DNA from: Woronichinia naegeliana WA131
GTDB lineage: Bacteria > Cyanobacteriota > Cyanobacteriia > Cyanobacteriales > Microcystaceae
DNA: 64,000 nt
Assembly (NCBI GenBank): GCA_025370055.1
Contig: CP073041.1
Span: 3,100,001-3,164,000, forward strand
Direction of reading: 5' to 3'
The notes under the pieces were generated by a model that saw nothing but the letters and a program-made list of their open reading frames with translations, did not search any database and was not told the origin of the DNA. Each line of letters begins with the position of its first letter. Positions within the stretch are counted from its first letter, which is position 1. The translations under genes and the position numbers were made by a program. Shown here one piece after another: positions 19,139 through 27,640 of this stretch.

Positions 19139-19348
19139 GGGCTTGCTGAATAAGTATAGAACCCTTGCCAGATAATGCTTTCAAGCATTTTAAAAACGAT
19201 CAGGTGCAAGGTTATGGCCTTTGGAGGCTCAAAGCCCATGCACGTCGTTGGAAAACTGGGGGTTGAAATTGGAAACTACTCTCTGAAGTCACCATTTTTC
19301 GCGTCCTGTGGCATCTAGGTTCGTTTTGTGGACTTTTTCAGCAGACCC
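19139..19348. repeat. 210-bp MITE, copy 1 (diverged)
   Basis: Starts gggcttgctgaata and ends with the reverse of gggtctgctgaaaaa. Same length and interior as the copies at 24540-24749 and 55045-55254, but about 15 percent diverged by eye. The flanks taatta/tactta are an eroded target duplication. Confidence 0.8.
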
Positions 19349-19408
19349 TACTTAGGCAGTGACCGTTATGGCAGCTACAGTTGGGTGAAGCCAGAATTGC
19401 GACAACTA

Positions 19409-20539
19409 TACTTCAAACGTTCATAATCTGAGATTTATCAAAGCGTTGAAATCGTAAGGTGAGCAGAGAATCAAGCTCCTCCTTATATTTTACGTTAGCA
19501 TCTTCAAGACATCCTGAAATTGCTGCAGAAAACTGCGTAAAATCTTCATAATATTTTGCGTATAAACACTTCTTCTTCACAAACTTCCACAGTCTTTCAA
19601 TTAAATTCAAGTTAGGAGAATAAGGAGGTAAGTACAGTAACTCTATTCCTAATGATTCTGCCAACTCCTGTACAATTCGGCATTTTTGATAACGAGCATT
19701 GTCTAATACCAACGTAATCGGTATTAATAGTCCTAATTCTGCTATCTTTTCTAGGAGTTCACAAACCTGAGTTCCCGTAATATAAGAACTGTTCGTTACC
19801 ATAATTACTTCATGGGTAATTGCATTTAATGCTCCTAACACATTAAAACGTTTTCTCCCTGATGGTGACTTAATAAAAATCCTCTTGAAGCACCATATAA
19901 AATTTACAAATGCTCCCATTACAAAATGAGAGGCATCTACAAAGAAAACTGCCCTTTTTCCTGCTTTTGCCTCTTCTAGCCTTGGTTCTAGCTCTTTTTC
20001 TCTATAGCTATCCTGAGCTTCTACATCTGCTTTTGATGGAATTGTTCCCACCTTTAGACACCTCATTCCTATTGACTTTAAAAATTTTCTGACTTGCGTC
20101 GGACTTCTTTTTATTCCTGTTAATTCTTCTATTCTTTTTACTGCTTCATTTATTGTTGCTGGTGGATTTGACTCAAAATATGCCTCAATTGTCCCTTGAT
20201 GCTCTGTTAACTCGCTTTTCGGGCGATTAAATTTTATTTCTTTTAGTTTTTCTATCCCGCCCTCTTGATAATCACGGATATAGCTTGTCACCGTATTTAC
20301 TGAAACTCCTGCGAATTGAGCAATTTTTTGATGAGACAATCCCTGACTTTTTAGCCATAAAACTTCCATCTTTAGCTGCACTCTAGGATGCGGGTGATTA
20401 AACCGACCGTAAGACAACAGTCTTTTGTCTTCTTCTGTAAATTCTAACTTAATCATTTCTCAGCCTCTTGACTAATTTTTCTATTTTTATTATATTATCT
20501 CTTATTTTTAGAATTCGCAACCTGTGACCGTGTTTAGTA
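19409..20539 (-). mobile_element. IS630-family insertion sequence (1131 bp), copy 1
   Basis: Ends are tacttcaaacg and, reversed at the right, tactaaacacg, flanked by the TA duplication typical of IS630/Tc1 (19407-19408, 20540-20541). Copies 2 and 3 at 53670-54800 and 58288-59418 have the same length. It sits in the IS66 transposase gene. Confidence 0.95.
19413..20456 (-). CDS. IS630-family transposase, copy 1
   Basis: The 347-residue enzyme has an N-terminal HTH (LSHQKIAQFAGVSVNTVTSYI, about residues 40-60) and a winged second HTH (SPTQVRKFLKSIGM), then the DDE core: FFVDASHFVMG (first Asp), ITLVLDNARYQKC (second Asp) and YSPNLNLIERLWKFVKK (Glu). All catalytic residues are present and the frame is uninterrupted, so it should be active. 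Tc1/mariner-type cut-and-paste at TA sites is the known mechanism. Confidence 0.93.
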   Translation of the reverse strand: MIKLEFTEEDKRLLSYGRFNHPHPRVQLKMEVLWLKSQGLSHQKIAQFAGVSVNTVTSYIRDYQEGGIEKLKEIKFNRPKSELTEHQGTIEAYFESNPPATINEAVKRIEELTGIKRSPTQVRKFLKSIGMRCLKVGTIPSKADVEAQDSYREKELEPRLEEAKAGKRAVFFVDASHFVMGAFVNFIWCFKRIFIKSPSGRKRFNVLGALNAITHEVIMVTNSSYITGTQVCELLEKIAELGLLIPITLVLDNARYQKCRIVQELAESLGIELLYLPPYSPNLNLIERLWKFVKKKCLYAKYYEDFTQFSAAISGCLEDANVKYKEELDSLLTLRFQRFDKSQIMNV

Positions 20540-21126
20540 TATGTTGGTCTCATGTGCTGAGAGACTTTCAGGCGATGGCAGAAAGAACAGGGGCATCACA
20601 AGAAATCGGCACAGCATTACTAGCGAGAGGCTATCGCCTGTTTCATTGGTGGCACAAAGCCAGAGACGGCACGCTGTCGAAGGAGTTATTTATCGAAGCA
20701 GTAGAATTGCTCAGATGGGAAATGCACCAAGAATTAATGTCGGCGGCGGCTATCGAAATTGGTTGGCGCGAAAAATCGCCCCTCGCGAAAACAGTCCGTA
20801 CCTGTCGAAAGTTGCTGAAAGTGGAGGCGGCTCTCTGGACGTTTGTCTATAGAGAGGGGGTGGAACCGACGAATAATTCAGCAGAACGAGCTTTGCGACC
20901 AGCCGTAATTTGGCGTAACCTCAGCTTTGGTTCTCAGTCTCAAGCGGGGAGTGAGTTTGTGTCGAGAATGCTGACAGTCAATCATTCGTTGAAATTACAA
21001 GGGCGTTCTGTCTTAGATTTTCTGACGCAATCATGTCTAGCGGCTCGACTAGGGGAGCAGCCTCCTTCTCTAATTCCTGTTGTTCAGGAGCCCGCCGTCT
21101 CAAATCCTAGACCCTTGATTTTTTTA

Positions 21127-21239
21127 GGCGTTGCTTAATCAGGGTATGAAATAGAATTTTGCATACATCTAGAAACCAGTGTGAGTCAATGTTTTAAAAA
21201 TTGCATCTTTAGAGATTCATACCTCAAGTCAGCAACGCC
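21127..21239. repeat. 113-bp MITE with 8-bp target duplication, copy 1
   Basis: Ends ggcgttgct and agcaacgcc are inverted repeats; the flanks ttttttta (21119-21126 and 21240-21247) are an 8-bp duplication. The same 113-bp sequence lies at 32811-32923. It is inserted at the stop codon of the IS66 fragment. Confidence 0.92.
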
Positions 21240-21254
21240 TTTTTTTATAGGCTA

Positions 21255-21336
21255 TTGGACGGTTACGTGGCGAGAGGACTATACACCCAAGGATTTATTT
21301 GATGAAGTGGCTCCGCAAATTGAACTAGTAGTCTAA
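21255..21336 (+). pseudogene. IS701-like transposase remnant
   Basis: About 80 bp reading WREDYTPKDLFDEVAPQIEL, nearly identical to part of the IS701-like gene at 35.2 kb. It is a short relic between the MITE and the next transposase gene. Confidence 0.7.
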
Positions 21337-21406
21337 GGCGTAAGTTAAGATACTATTATTAGGCAACCGATAAAAAGATAAATATAGGTATATAGGAGAA
21401 AAAGTC

Positions 21407-22069
21407 ATGCCCCGATTAGCCCCCAAAGAGTTAAAGTTGGAAGCAAAAGAACGAGAACATCTAGAAAAACTGATAAATCGTCATACAACAGAGCAGCAAA
21501 TTGCCTTAAGGGCAAAAATAGTGCTTCTGGCAGATGAGGGAGAAAATAATCGAGAAATTGCTAGAAAATTAAAAATCAGCCGAAAAATGGCAAGTCAATG
21601 GAGAGAAAGATGGATAGCAGGACAGAAAAGTGAAATAGAAATAACAGAAAGAATCAAAGATGCTGAACGTAGTGGAGCACCCGCCAAGTTTAAACGCGAA
21701 CAAATCTTGAAGTTGTTCAAATTAGCCTGTGATGACCCAAAGAATTATGAGCGTCCGATAAGTCACTGGACAGGACGAGAATTAGCCGAGGAATTAGTAA
21801 AGCAAGGAATAGTGGAAAGTATATCTCCTCGACAGGTAGGAAGATTATGGGAAGAAGCAGATATTAAACCCCATCAGTCAGGATACTGGCTGAATCCCCC
21901 CCCTGACCCAAATTTTGGGGAAAAAGTGAATGATATCTGCCAAGCCTATGAGAGTGCAATTTTAGGAGAGGAAAAGGGAGAAAAGACTATTTCTCTAGAT
22001 GAAATGACGGGAATTCAAGCATTAGAGCGGAAAGCACCAGACCTTCCGATGTCTCAGGGGAAGATTCAA
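21407..22069 (+). pseudogene. IS630-family transposase (second type), 3'-truncated
   Basis: The frame begins MPRLAPKELKLEAKEREHLEKLI after a good AGGAG (near 21393) and encodes the family HTH (NREIARKLKISRKMASQWRERW), the linker helices and the first catalytic motif SLDEMTGIQALERKAPDLPMSQGK. At 22070 it runs into an IS1634-related inverted-repeat fragment, so the remaining DDE core is lost. It is clearly distinct from the 347-aa IS630 enzyme in this window. Confidence 0.85.
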
Positions 22070-22140
22070 CCGACATTCCGCAGGTTGCCGCCACCTATAG
22101 AGTAATTAATTTAAACTACTCTATTCATAGTGCATTAGAA
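22070..22140. repeat. Truncated copy of the IS1634-related MITE
   Basis: 71 bp, starting ccgacattccgcaggttgcc, matching in reverse the right half of the MITE at 56739-56880. It is cut at gcattagaa by the IS1634 end beginning cccacattccgcagg at 22141. Confidence 0.8.
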
Positions 22141-22698
22141 CCCACATTCCGCAGGTAAGTCAAGAGACAAAGTAGTACTTTTGACATGAAGAGCCAAGAA
22201 AGGAAAGAATATATTTGTGTTTGGAGGTCAAATTAACGATAGTTTGAATGCCGTCAATCTCTAACCAACGGATAAACAGAAAAGACTGAAAGACCCAACG
22301 CAGAGTGGGAATGGCGGTCGGTTTACCCTTTTGATTAGGAATAGTCTGATGGGCAAGAGCCAAAGCCTGTCGTAGGCGACGTTGTGCCAAAGTATAAACC
22401 AATAAAGAGACAACCATAATCATCATCAAAGCCATAATGCGTTGAGGATTCTTGAGAAAAAGAGCAGAGGCAAAAAAGAAAGGGTCTTTGAGAAAGCGAA
22501 AGCCGCGCTCGGTGTTTTGTTGAGCCTTATATTCAGCCAACATCTGGTCGGGACTCAAAACCTGAGAATCAAGAACATTAGTAGCTAAAATAAAACGTCC
22601 AGCCCGTTTAGATGCGGCTTCCAAGCAAGAGGAATCAAGGCTTAATTGCCCAGTTAAGCGGTAATGAAAACCGAGAGGGGTAGCCCCTTGTTTCGGTC
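22141..22698 (-). pseudogene. IS1634-family transposase, C-terminal fragment
   Basis: The minus strand encodes GATPLGFHYRLTGQLSLDSS (upstream of the first Met) and then the 154-residue MEAASKRAGRFILATNVLD...YKAQQNTERGFRFLKDPFF...YTLAQRRLR, the IS1634 C-terminal domain with the catalytic-Glu helix TERGFRFLK. The element end cccacattccgcaggt is intact at 22141, but the 5' part is lost where an IS4-type element begins at 22699. The same 3' end, decayed and duplicated, occurs at 55293-55640. Confidence 0.85.
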
Positions 22699-23057
22699 CA
22701 TTGGTGTCAACTTAAGTCAAAATGTCTACTCACAAAAGATTAGCCTAAAAGCAGGCGGAAGTAAGAGTAGGCTGAAAAAAAGGTTAGTATATAAAAAAGT
22801 GAGCAAAAAACAAATGGCAAGACAACATCCTCGGAGAAAAGGAAACCCAGACTTACGTCGTAAGACAAATCAGCCAGGGGTAGAAATCCCTGAAATAACA
22901 AAAGAGTTGTTTGAATTACTAGAACCCACAATGTTTACACCATTAAAATATTTACAGGGAACTCATGAGAAAATGATGAGAGATAGGGTGCTAAATTTAC
23001 CAGTAATGGTGGCATTAGTGTTAAGTATAGTGTATCGTCAAATAGCGGGTATAAGTG
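22699..23057 (+). pseudogene. 359-bp 5' fragment of the IS4-type element
   Basis: Starts at the element end (cattggtgtcaac) and runs as far as the codons for YRQIAGIS, then stops where a complete copy of the same element begins. Sequence is essentially identical to the start of the following copy. Confidence 0.9.
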
Positions 23058-24506
23058 CATTGGTGTCAACTTAAGCCAAAATGCCTACTCACAAAAGATT
23101 AGCCTAAAAGCAGGCGGAAGTAAGAGTAGGCTGAAAAAAAGGTTAGTATATAAAAAAGTGAGCAAAAAACAAATGGCAAGACAACATCCTCGGAGAAAAG
23201 GAAACCCAGACTTACGTCGTAAGACAAATCAGCCAGGGGTAGAAATCCCTGAAATAACAAAAGAGTTGTTTGAATTACTAGAACCCACAATGTTTACACC
23301 ATTAAAATATTTACAGGGAACTCATGAGAAAATGATGAGAGATAGGGTGCTAAATTTACCAGTAATGGTGGCATTAGTGTTAAGTATAGTGTATCGTCAA
23401 ATAGCGGGTATAAGTGAAGCGGTAAGACTGTTAGAGGAAGAGGGATTGCTATGGGTAGCATCATTAAAAGTAAGCAAACAGGCAGTATCAAAAAGAATGA
23501 TGAATGTGCCAGCCGAAATATTTGCAATATTACTAAAAGGAGTGTTAGAAAAAGCAGCCGAAAAAGGGAAGAAGCTCCAAGTAGGAGAAAAATGGGAAAA
23601 AATAAGAGAAAAGTTTAGTGCAGTGTGGATAGCAGATGGCTAAACGCTAGAGCAGATAAGGAAAAATATGAAAATAAGTAAAGAAGAAAAGAGTAAATTG
23701 GGGGGTAAAATAATGATGGTAGTGGAAGCCTTTACCCAAAGACCCGTTACTTTATGGTACACAGAAAATGATAAATCAAATGATAAAATATGGTGTGAAG
23801 AATTGGCAGCTAAATTACCAGAAAATGGTTTAATTCTCGTAGATATGGGATTTTTTAGCTTTGTGTGGTTTGATTTGTTAACAGAAGCTAAAAAGTTTTT
23901 TCTAACCAGATTTAGAGCGGGTACATCTTACAAAACCAAACAAGTATTGTCTCAAGGTAGTCATTACAGAGATGAGATTATCATTATGGGAAATTACCGT
24001 TCTAATCCTTGCAAGCATCCGGTGAGATTAGTCTCAGTATTATGGGGAACAATCTGGTATCAGTATTTAACAAATGTGTTGTCTCCCGAACAACTGTCCG
24101 CCGAAGAGGTCTGTGATTTATATCGAAGACGATGGACAATCGAAGAAGCCTTTTTATTAACGAAAAGACTTTTAGGACTAGCCTATTTATGGGTAGGGAA
24201 TAAGAATGGTGTCCAAATCCAGATTATTTGCACTTTGATTTTCTATACGGTCTTAAATCAATTGGTAGGGGAAGTGGCGATTGCTCTAAATCAACCGAAA
24301 GAAAAAATCTCAGTAGAGATGGTGTTTCGGAGTCTATACTATGTAGCGAAGGCTATTGCTAGAGGAGAAAAGCCTGATACAGTAACCTATCTGGCTGAAC
24401 GTGCTAAGTTATTTGGTTTGGTCAAAGCTGAGAGAAAGCGACATCGAGAAAAGGCCGCTCTCAATCAACAAATTTGGGAACCCATTCCTTTAAGTTGACA
24501 CGGATG
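23058..24506 (+). mobile_element. IS4-family insertion sequence (1449 bp), copy with nonsense mutation
   Basis: Same length and ends as the copy at 16135-17583, in the opposite orientation. It directly abuts a truncated copy of itself on the left. Confidence 0.88.
23173..24498 (+). pseudogene. IS4-family transposase, inactivated by a stop codon
   Basis: Identical in frame to the intact 441-aa enzyme at 16143-17468 except for a TCA-to-TAA change at 23641-23643, directly after VWIADG. The stop falls two residues beyond the probable first catalytic Asp, so the first product lacks most of the catalytic core. Downstream (23668-24498) the frame is otherwise intact. Confidence 0.92.
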
Positions 24507-25549
24507 GGCTGGATATCCCTCAACCTTGGGTATTAAGTAGGGTTTGCCGAATAAAGGCAGAACCTTTATCAGATAAGCTTTTCAGCCATTTTGAACACGA
24601 TTAGGTGCAAGCTTATGGCATTTGAAGGCTCAAAATCCATGCACTTTGCTAGAAAATTGTGGGTTAAAATCGGAAACTGATTTCTGAAGTCACCATTTTT
24701 CGCGCCCTGTGGCATCTAGGTTCGATTTGCAGACTTATTCAGCAAGCCCTAAGTATTGACCGCACAACCTGGGAGTTTGGCAGTCATGGTTATAATATCC
24801 TCACTGTCGGCATTGTCCATGAAGGAGTAGCCATTCCCATCTTGTGGTGGATGCTTAGCAAGAAAAAGGGCAATTCTAACAGTGATGAACGAATGCGTTT
24901 TATCGAGGAGATGCTCAAGATTTTTCCCACCGCCCTGATTCGTTGTTTATGTGGCGACCGTGAGTTTATTGGTCAGGCTTGGCTTCGCTATCTTCTGCTC
25001 GAACCGCTACTGGCTTTCTGTCTGAGAATTCGGGCTACGGACAAGATTGAGCACAATGGCAAGCTTTTGGCCGCCAAAGTCATTTTTGCCCATCTTGCTA
25101 TTGGTGAATCTCAACGTCTTCAAGGGAGTTGTCGGGTTTGGGGATATCCTGTTTCTGTAGAGGCTCTTCGCTTGCCTGATAATTCTCTACTTATCGTCAT
25201 TGGACATCCCGATTCCCAAGGTCTTATTCACGATTATGCCCTGCGTTGGGGCATTGAAACCCTTTTTGGCATCTTTAAGACTCGTGGCTTTTGCTTGGAA
25301 TCTACTCACTTTACTGACCCCAAGCGTCTTCGTAAGCTTTTGGCTTTACTGACTTTAGCTTTGGCTTGGTCTCTCAAAACTGGTCTAGCAATTCATCATC
25401 TTCATCCCATTCCCCTCAAGAAACATGGTCGCCTAGCGCAGAGTCTTTTTCGTCTTGGTTTTGACCATCTTCGTCATCTTGTTCTTAATCCTTCTCTACC
25501 CAATTTTTCTCTTTTTCTCGACTCCCTACATTTTTTGTCCTGTACTTAG
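24507..25549 (+). pseudogene. IS4-type transposase remnant, 5'-truncated, split by a MITE
   Basis: Before the MITE the frame reads LDIPQPWVL and after it SIDRTTWEFGSHGYNILTVG, then 24842-25549 gives 235 residues including CLCGDREFIGQAWL (Asp) and the YALRWGIETLFGIFKTRGF helix with the catalytic Glu. Removing the 210-bp MITE and one taagta rejoins WVL-SIDRTTWEFG. The N-terminal third is missing. This family is different from the two other IS4-type elements in the window. Confidence 0.8.
24540..24749. repeat. 210-bp MITE, copy 2
   Basis: Begins gggtttgccgaataaagg, ends with attcagcaagccc, flanked by a perfect 6-bp duplication taagta (24534-24539, 24750-24755). Nearly identical to copy 3 at 55045-55254. 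Confidence 0.92.
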
Positions 25550-25634
25550 GACAATCGCTTTATAAGAACGAATCACGCTAGAAATTGATTCTATACCAAT
25601 ATCACCGAATTTTCTATTTTTATTAGAGTTTTCT

Positions 25635-26871
25635 CAGGGCGAACGCATCTAAAAATGATACAGATACAAGAACATTATAGAGGGATGGATAAGGGAAAAT
25701 AAGGGAAAGTGCATAGAAAACAAAAGCGATGAAACTCCGACCCAAATATAGACTGGTAGAACACTTTGCCGAAATAGATGACCCTCGCATCGAACGAACA
25801 AAACGGCATAAACTCATTGATATTCTAACGATTGCCATCTTAGCCGTCATTTGTGGAGCAGAAGGTTGGGTAGCCATGGAAAGTTTCGGCAAGGCTAAAC
25901 ATCAATGGCTAAAAAAAATTTTGGAATTGCCGAATGGCATCCCCTCCGACGATACGTTTGCGCGTGTATTTGCTAGTCTGAATCCAGAGCAATTTCAAGA
26001 CTGTTTTCTGCATTGGGTCAAAAGTATAGCGGAGGTAAGTGAAGGAGAAGTGATAGCGATTGACGGCAAAACCCTTCGCCACTCCTATGACAATGCCAAC
26101 GGAAAGGGCGCAATTCAGATGGTAAGTGCATGGGCAACAGCAAATCGTCTAGTACTAGGACAGTGCAAGGTGGAAAGCAAATCGAATGAAATCACGGCGA
26201 TTCCTAAACTCCTGAAAATGCTAGAGGTCAAAGGTTGTATCGTAACGATTGATGCCATGGGAACTCAGACAAAGATTGCCCAACAGATAGTAGGGCGAGG
26301 GGGAGATTATGTTTTGGCATTGAAAGGCAATCAAGGTAATTTATGTGAGGATGTTGAACAATTATTTGCTCATGCTCAATCGGTTAATTTTGTGGGAATT
26401 AAGCATGATTTTCATCAAACAATAGACAAGGGACATGGACGGATTGAAATTCGCCGTTGCTGGACGATGGAACAAACAGAATTTTTGCTGGGTGGGGAGA
26501 AATGGGCAAAGTTGACGAGCATCTGTATGATTAAAGCGGAGAGACGATTGAAAGACAAAACAGAGTATGAGACTCGCTACTATATCAGTAGCCTGCCGAG
26601 TAATGCTCAAAAATTATCCCAATCTGTTCGTAGTCATTGGTTGATAGAAAACTCTTTACATTGGGTTCTAGACTTGGCCTTCAACGAGGATGCTTGTCGC
26701 ATTCGTAAGGATTTTGCTCCTGAGAATTTAGCCGTCTTACGCCATATCGCTCTTAACTTGCTCACAAAGGAAAATACTCTGAAACTTGGTACCAAGAATA
26801 AACGGCTACGCGCTGGTTGGGACGAGGACTATCTCCTTAAGGTTTTACTCGGATAAGATGCGTTTGCCCTG
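25635..26871 (+). mobile_element. ISAs1-family insertion sequence (1237 bp), copy 1
   Basis: Inverted ends cagggcgaacgcatct and cagggcaaacgcatct, with a perfect 10-bp duplication agagttttct (25625-25634, 26872-26881). It interrupts the RAYT gene. Confidence 0.95.
25729..26856 (+). CDS. ISAs1-family transposase, copy 1
   Basis: The 375-residue enzyme has the N-terminal [35 protein letters not shown] domain of the family and the DDE core: [14 protein letters not shown] (first Asp), [14 protein letters not shown] (second Asp), and [25 protein letters not shown] with the catalytic Glu. No stop or frameshift. It differs from copy 2 (37891-39018) at only a few positions, so at least one recent transposition occurred. 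Confidence 0.95.
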   Translation: MKLRPKYRLVEHFAEIDDPRIERTKRHKLIDILTIAILAVICGAEGWVAMESFGKAKHQWLKKILELPNGIPSDDTFARVFASLNPEQFQDCFLHWVKSIAEVSEGEVIAIDGKTLRHSYDNANGKGAIQMVSAWATANRLVLGQCKVESKSNEITAIPKLLKMLEVKGCIVTIDAMGTQTKIAQQIVGRGGDYVLALKGNQGNLCEDVEQLFAHAQSVNFVGIKHDFHQTIDKGHGRIEIRRCWTMEQTEFLLGGEKWAKLTSICMIKAERRLKDKTEYETRYYISSLPSNAQKLSQSVRSHWLIENSLHWVLDLAFNEDACRIRKDFAPENLAVLRHIALNLLTKENTLKLGTKNKRLRAGWDEDYLLKVLLG

Positions 26872-27195
26872 AGAGTTTTCTGAAGATTTCATAATCCACA
26901 ATATCCCGTGTAGATGATTGGGCATGATTGTATAAACATCTAGGGCAACATTCGCAAAATGTTGAGGGATTTCTTGCCAATATTTATCGGCAATGGAACC
27001 CAGGGAATTGAATCGCATTTTTCTGTTTTTGATGTCACCAAATATACATTGTTTTTGTTTGGTACAAATTGTAATAAGATACGCTCCTGCTTGGCTATAA
27101 TCGTAATTTTTTAAGCGAATAGCTTGGCGATGGTGTATGTCTGGATTATACGGCATGGTTAAATCATGGTTTTCTTGTATTATTGTTCAATTTTT

Positions 27196-27575
27196 AAATC
27201 ATGTTTTCCGTAGAGACATAATACCATTATGTCCTAATGTTCATATTACCTGTGGGAACATAATACCATTATTATATTAAATCATGTTTCCTGTAGGGAC
27301 ATAATACCATTATGTCCTAATCTTCATATTGCCTGTGGGGACATAATACATTATTAAATCATTTTTTGTAGGGACATAATACCATTATGTCCTAATCTTC
27401 ATATTATCTATGGGAACATAATACCATTATTAAATCATTTTTTGTAGGGACATAATACCATTATGTCCTAATCCTCATATTTCCTGATATTATGTCCTGA
27501 TTTATTTGAATTTTTATTGATTTTTCTGTTGTTGATTTGGGGTTGAGGACATAACAGTGTTATGTCCCTACGGAA
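27196..27575. repeat. Array of REP-like palindromic repeats upstream of the RAYT gene
   Basis: Four units of about 73-88 bp each carry the palindrome ggacataataccattatgtcc (9-bp stem, three-base loop; near 27214, 27297, 27372 and 27448) followed by a half-site ggaacataatacc. A fifth, variant hairpin ggacataacagtgttatgtcc lies near 27547. Spacer text such as taatcttcatatt is also conserved. Position next to a RAYT gene fits the known pairing of RAYTs with REP elements. Confidence 0.85.
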
Positions 27576-27640
27576 GAAAATCGATCCGCCAAAAGGCGGC
27601 ATTAGGTTGGCAAAGGGCAAGAGGGAAAAAGGGCAAAGAG

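Larger units (their letters stand above)
19355..21126 (+). pseudogene. IS66-family transposase C-terminal part, split by IS630
   Basis: The left piece (19355-19408) reads GSDRYGSYSWVKPELRQL, and the right piece (20540-21126) continues CWSHVLRDFQAMAERTG..., which is the IS66 TnpC core around the second catalytic Asp. The segment VEPTNNSAERALRPAVIWR with the catalytic Glu is present. Removing the IS630 element and one TA rejoins RQL-CWSH exactly. The N-terminal half is absent, cut off at the MITE ending 19348, and the normal stop after PLIFL is displaced by a 113-bp MITE that adds GVA. No TnpA or TnpB partner genes are seen. Confidence 0.88.
25550..27156 (-). pseudogene. RAYT (REP-associated tyrosine transposase), split by ISAs1 and truncated
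   Basis: The N-terminal part (26882-27156) reads MPYNPDIHHRQAIRLKNYDY...YLITICTKQKQCIFGD and the HUH motif TIMPNHLHGILWI, characteristic of the RAYT branch of Y1 transposases. After the ISAs1 element, at 25550-25634, the minus strand continues ENSNKNRKFGDIGIESISSVIRSYKAIV, the next segment of the family, then is cut by an IS4-type remnant, so the catalytic Tyr helix is missing. Removing ISAs1 and one 10-bp repeat restores the frame. REP-like palindromes lie directly upstream. Confidence 0.85.

Noticed and set aside
27196-27575. Regular repeats resembling a CRISPR array
   Set aside because: The units are themselves palindromes with half-sites, the spacers between them are also conserved and unit lengths vary (73-88 bp). 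No cas genes are near. A REP array beside a RAYT explains it better.
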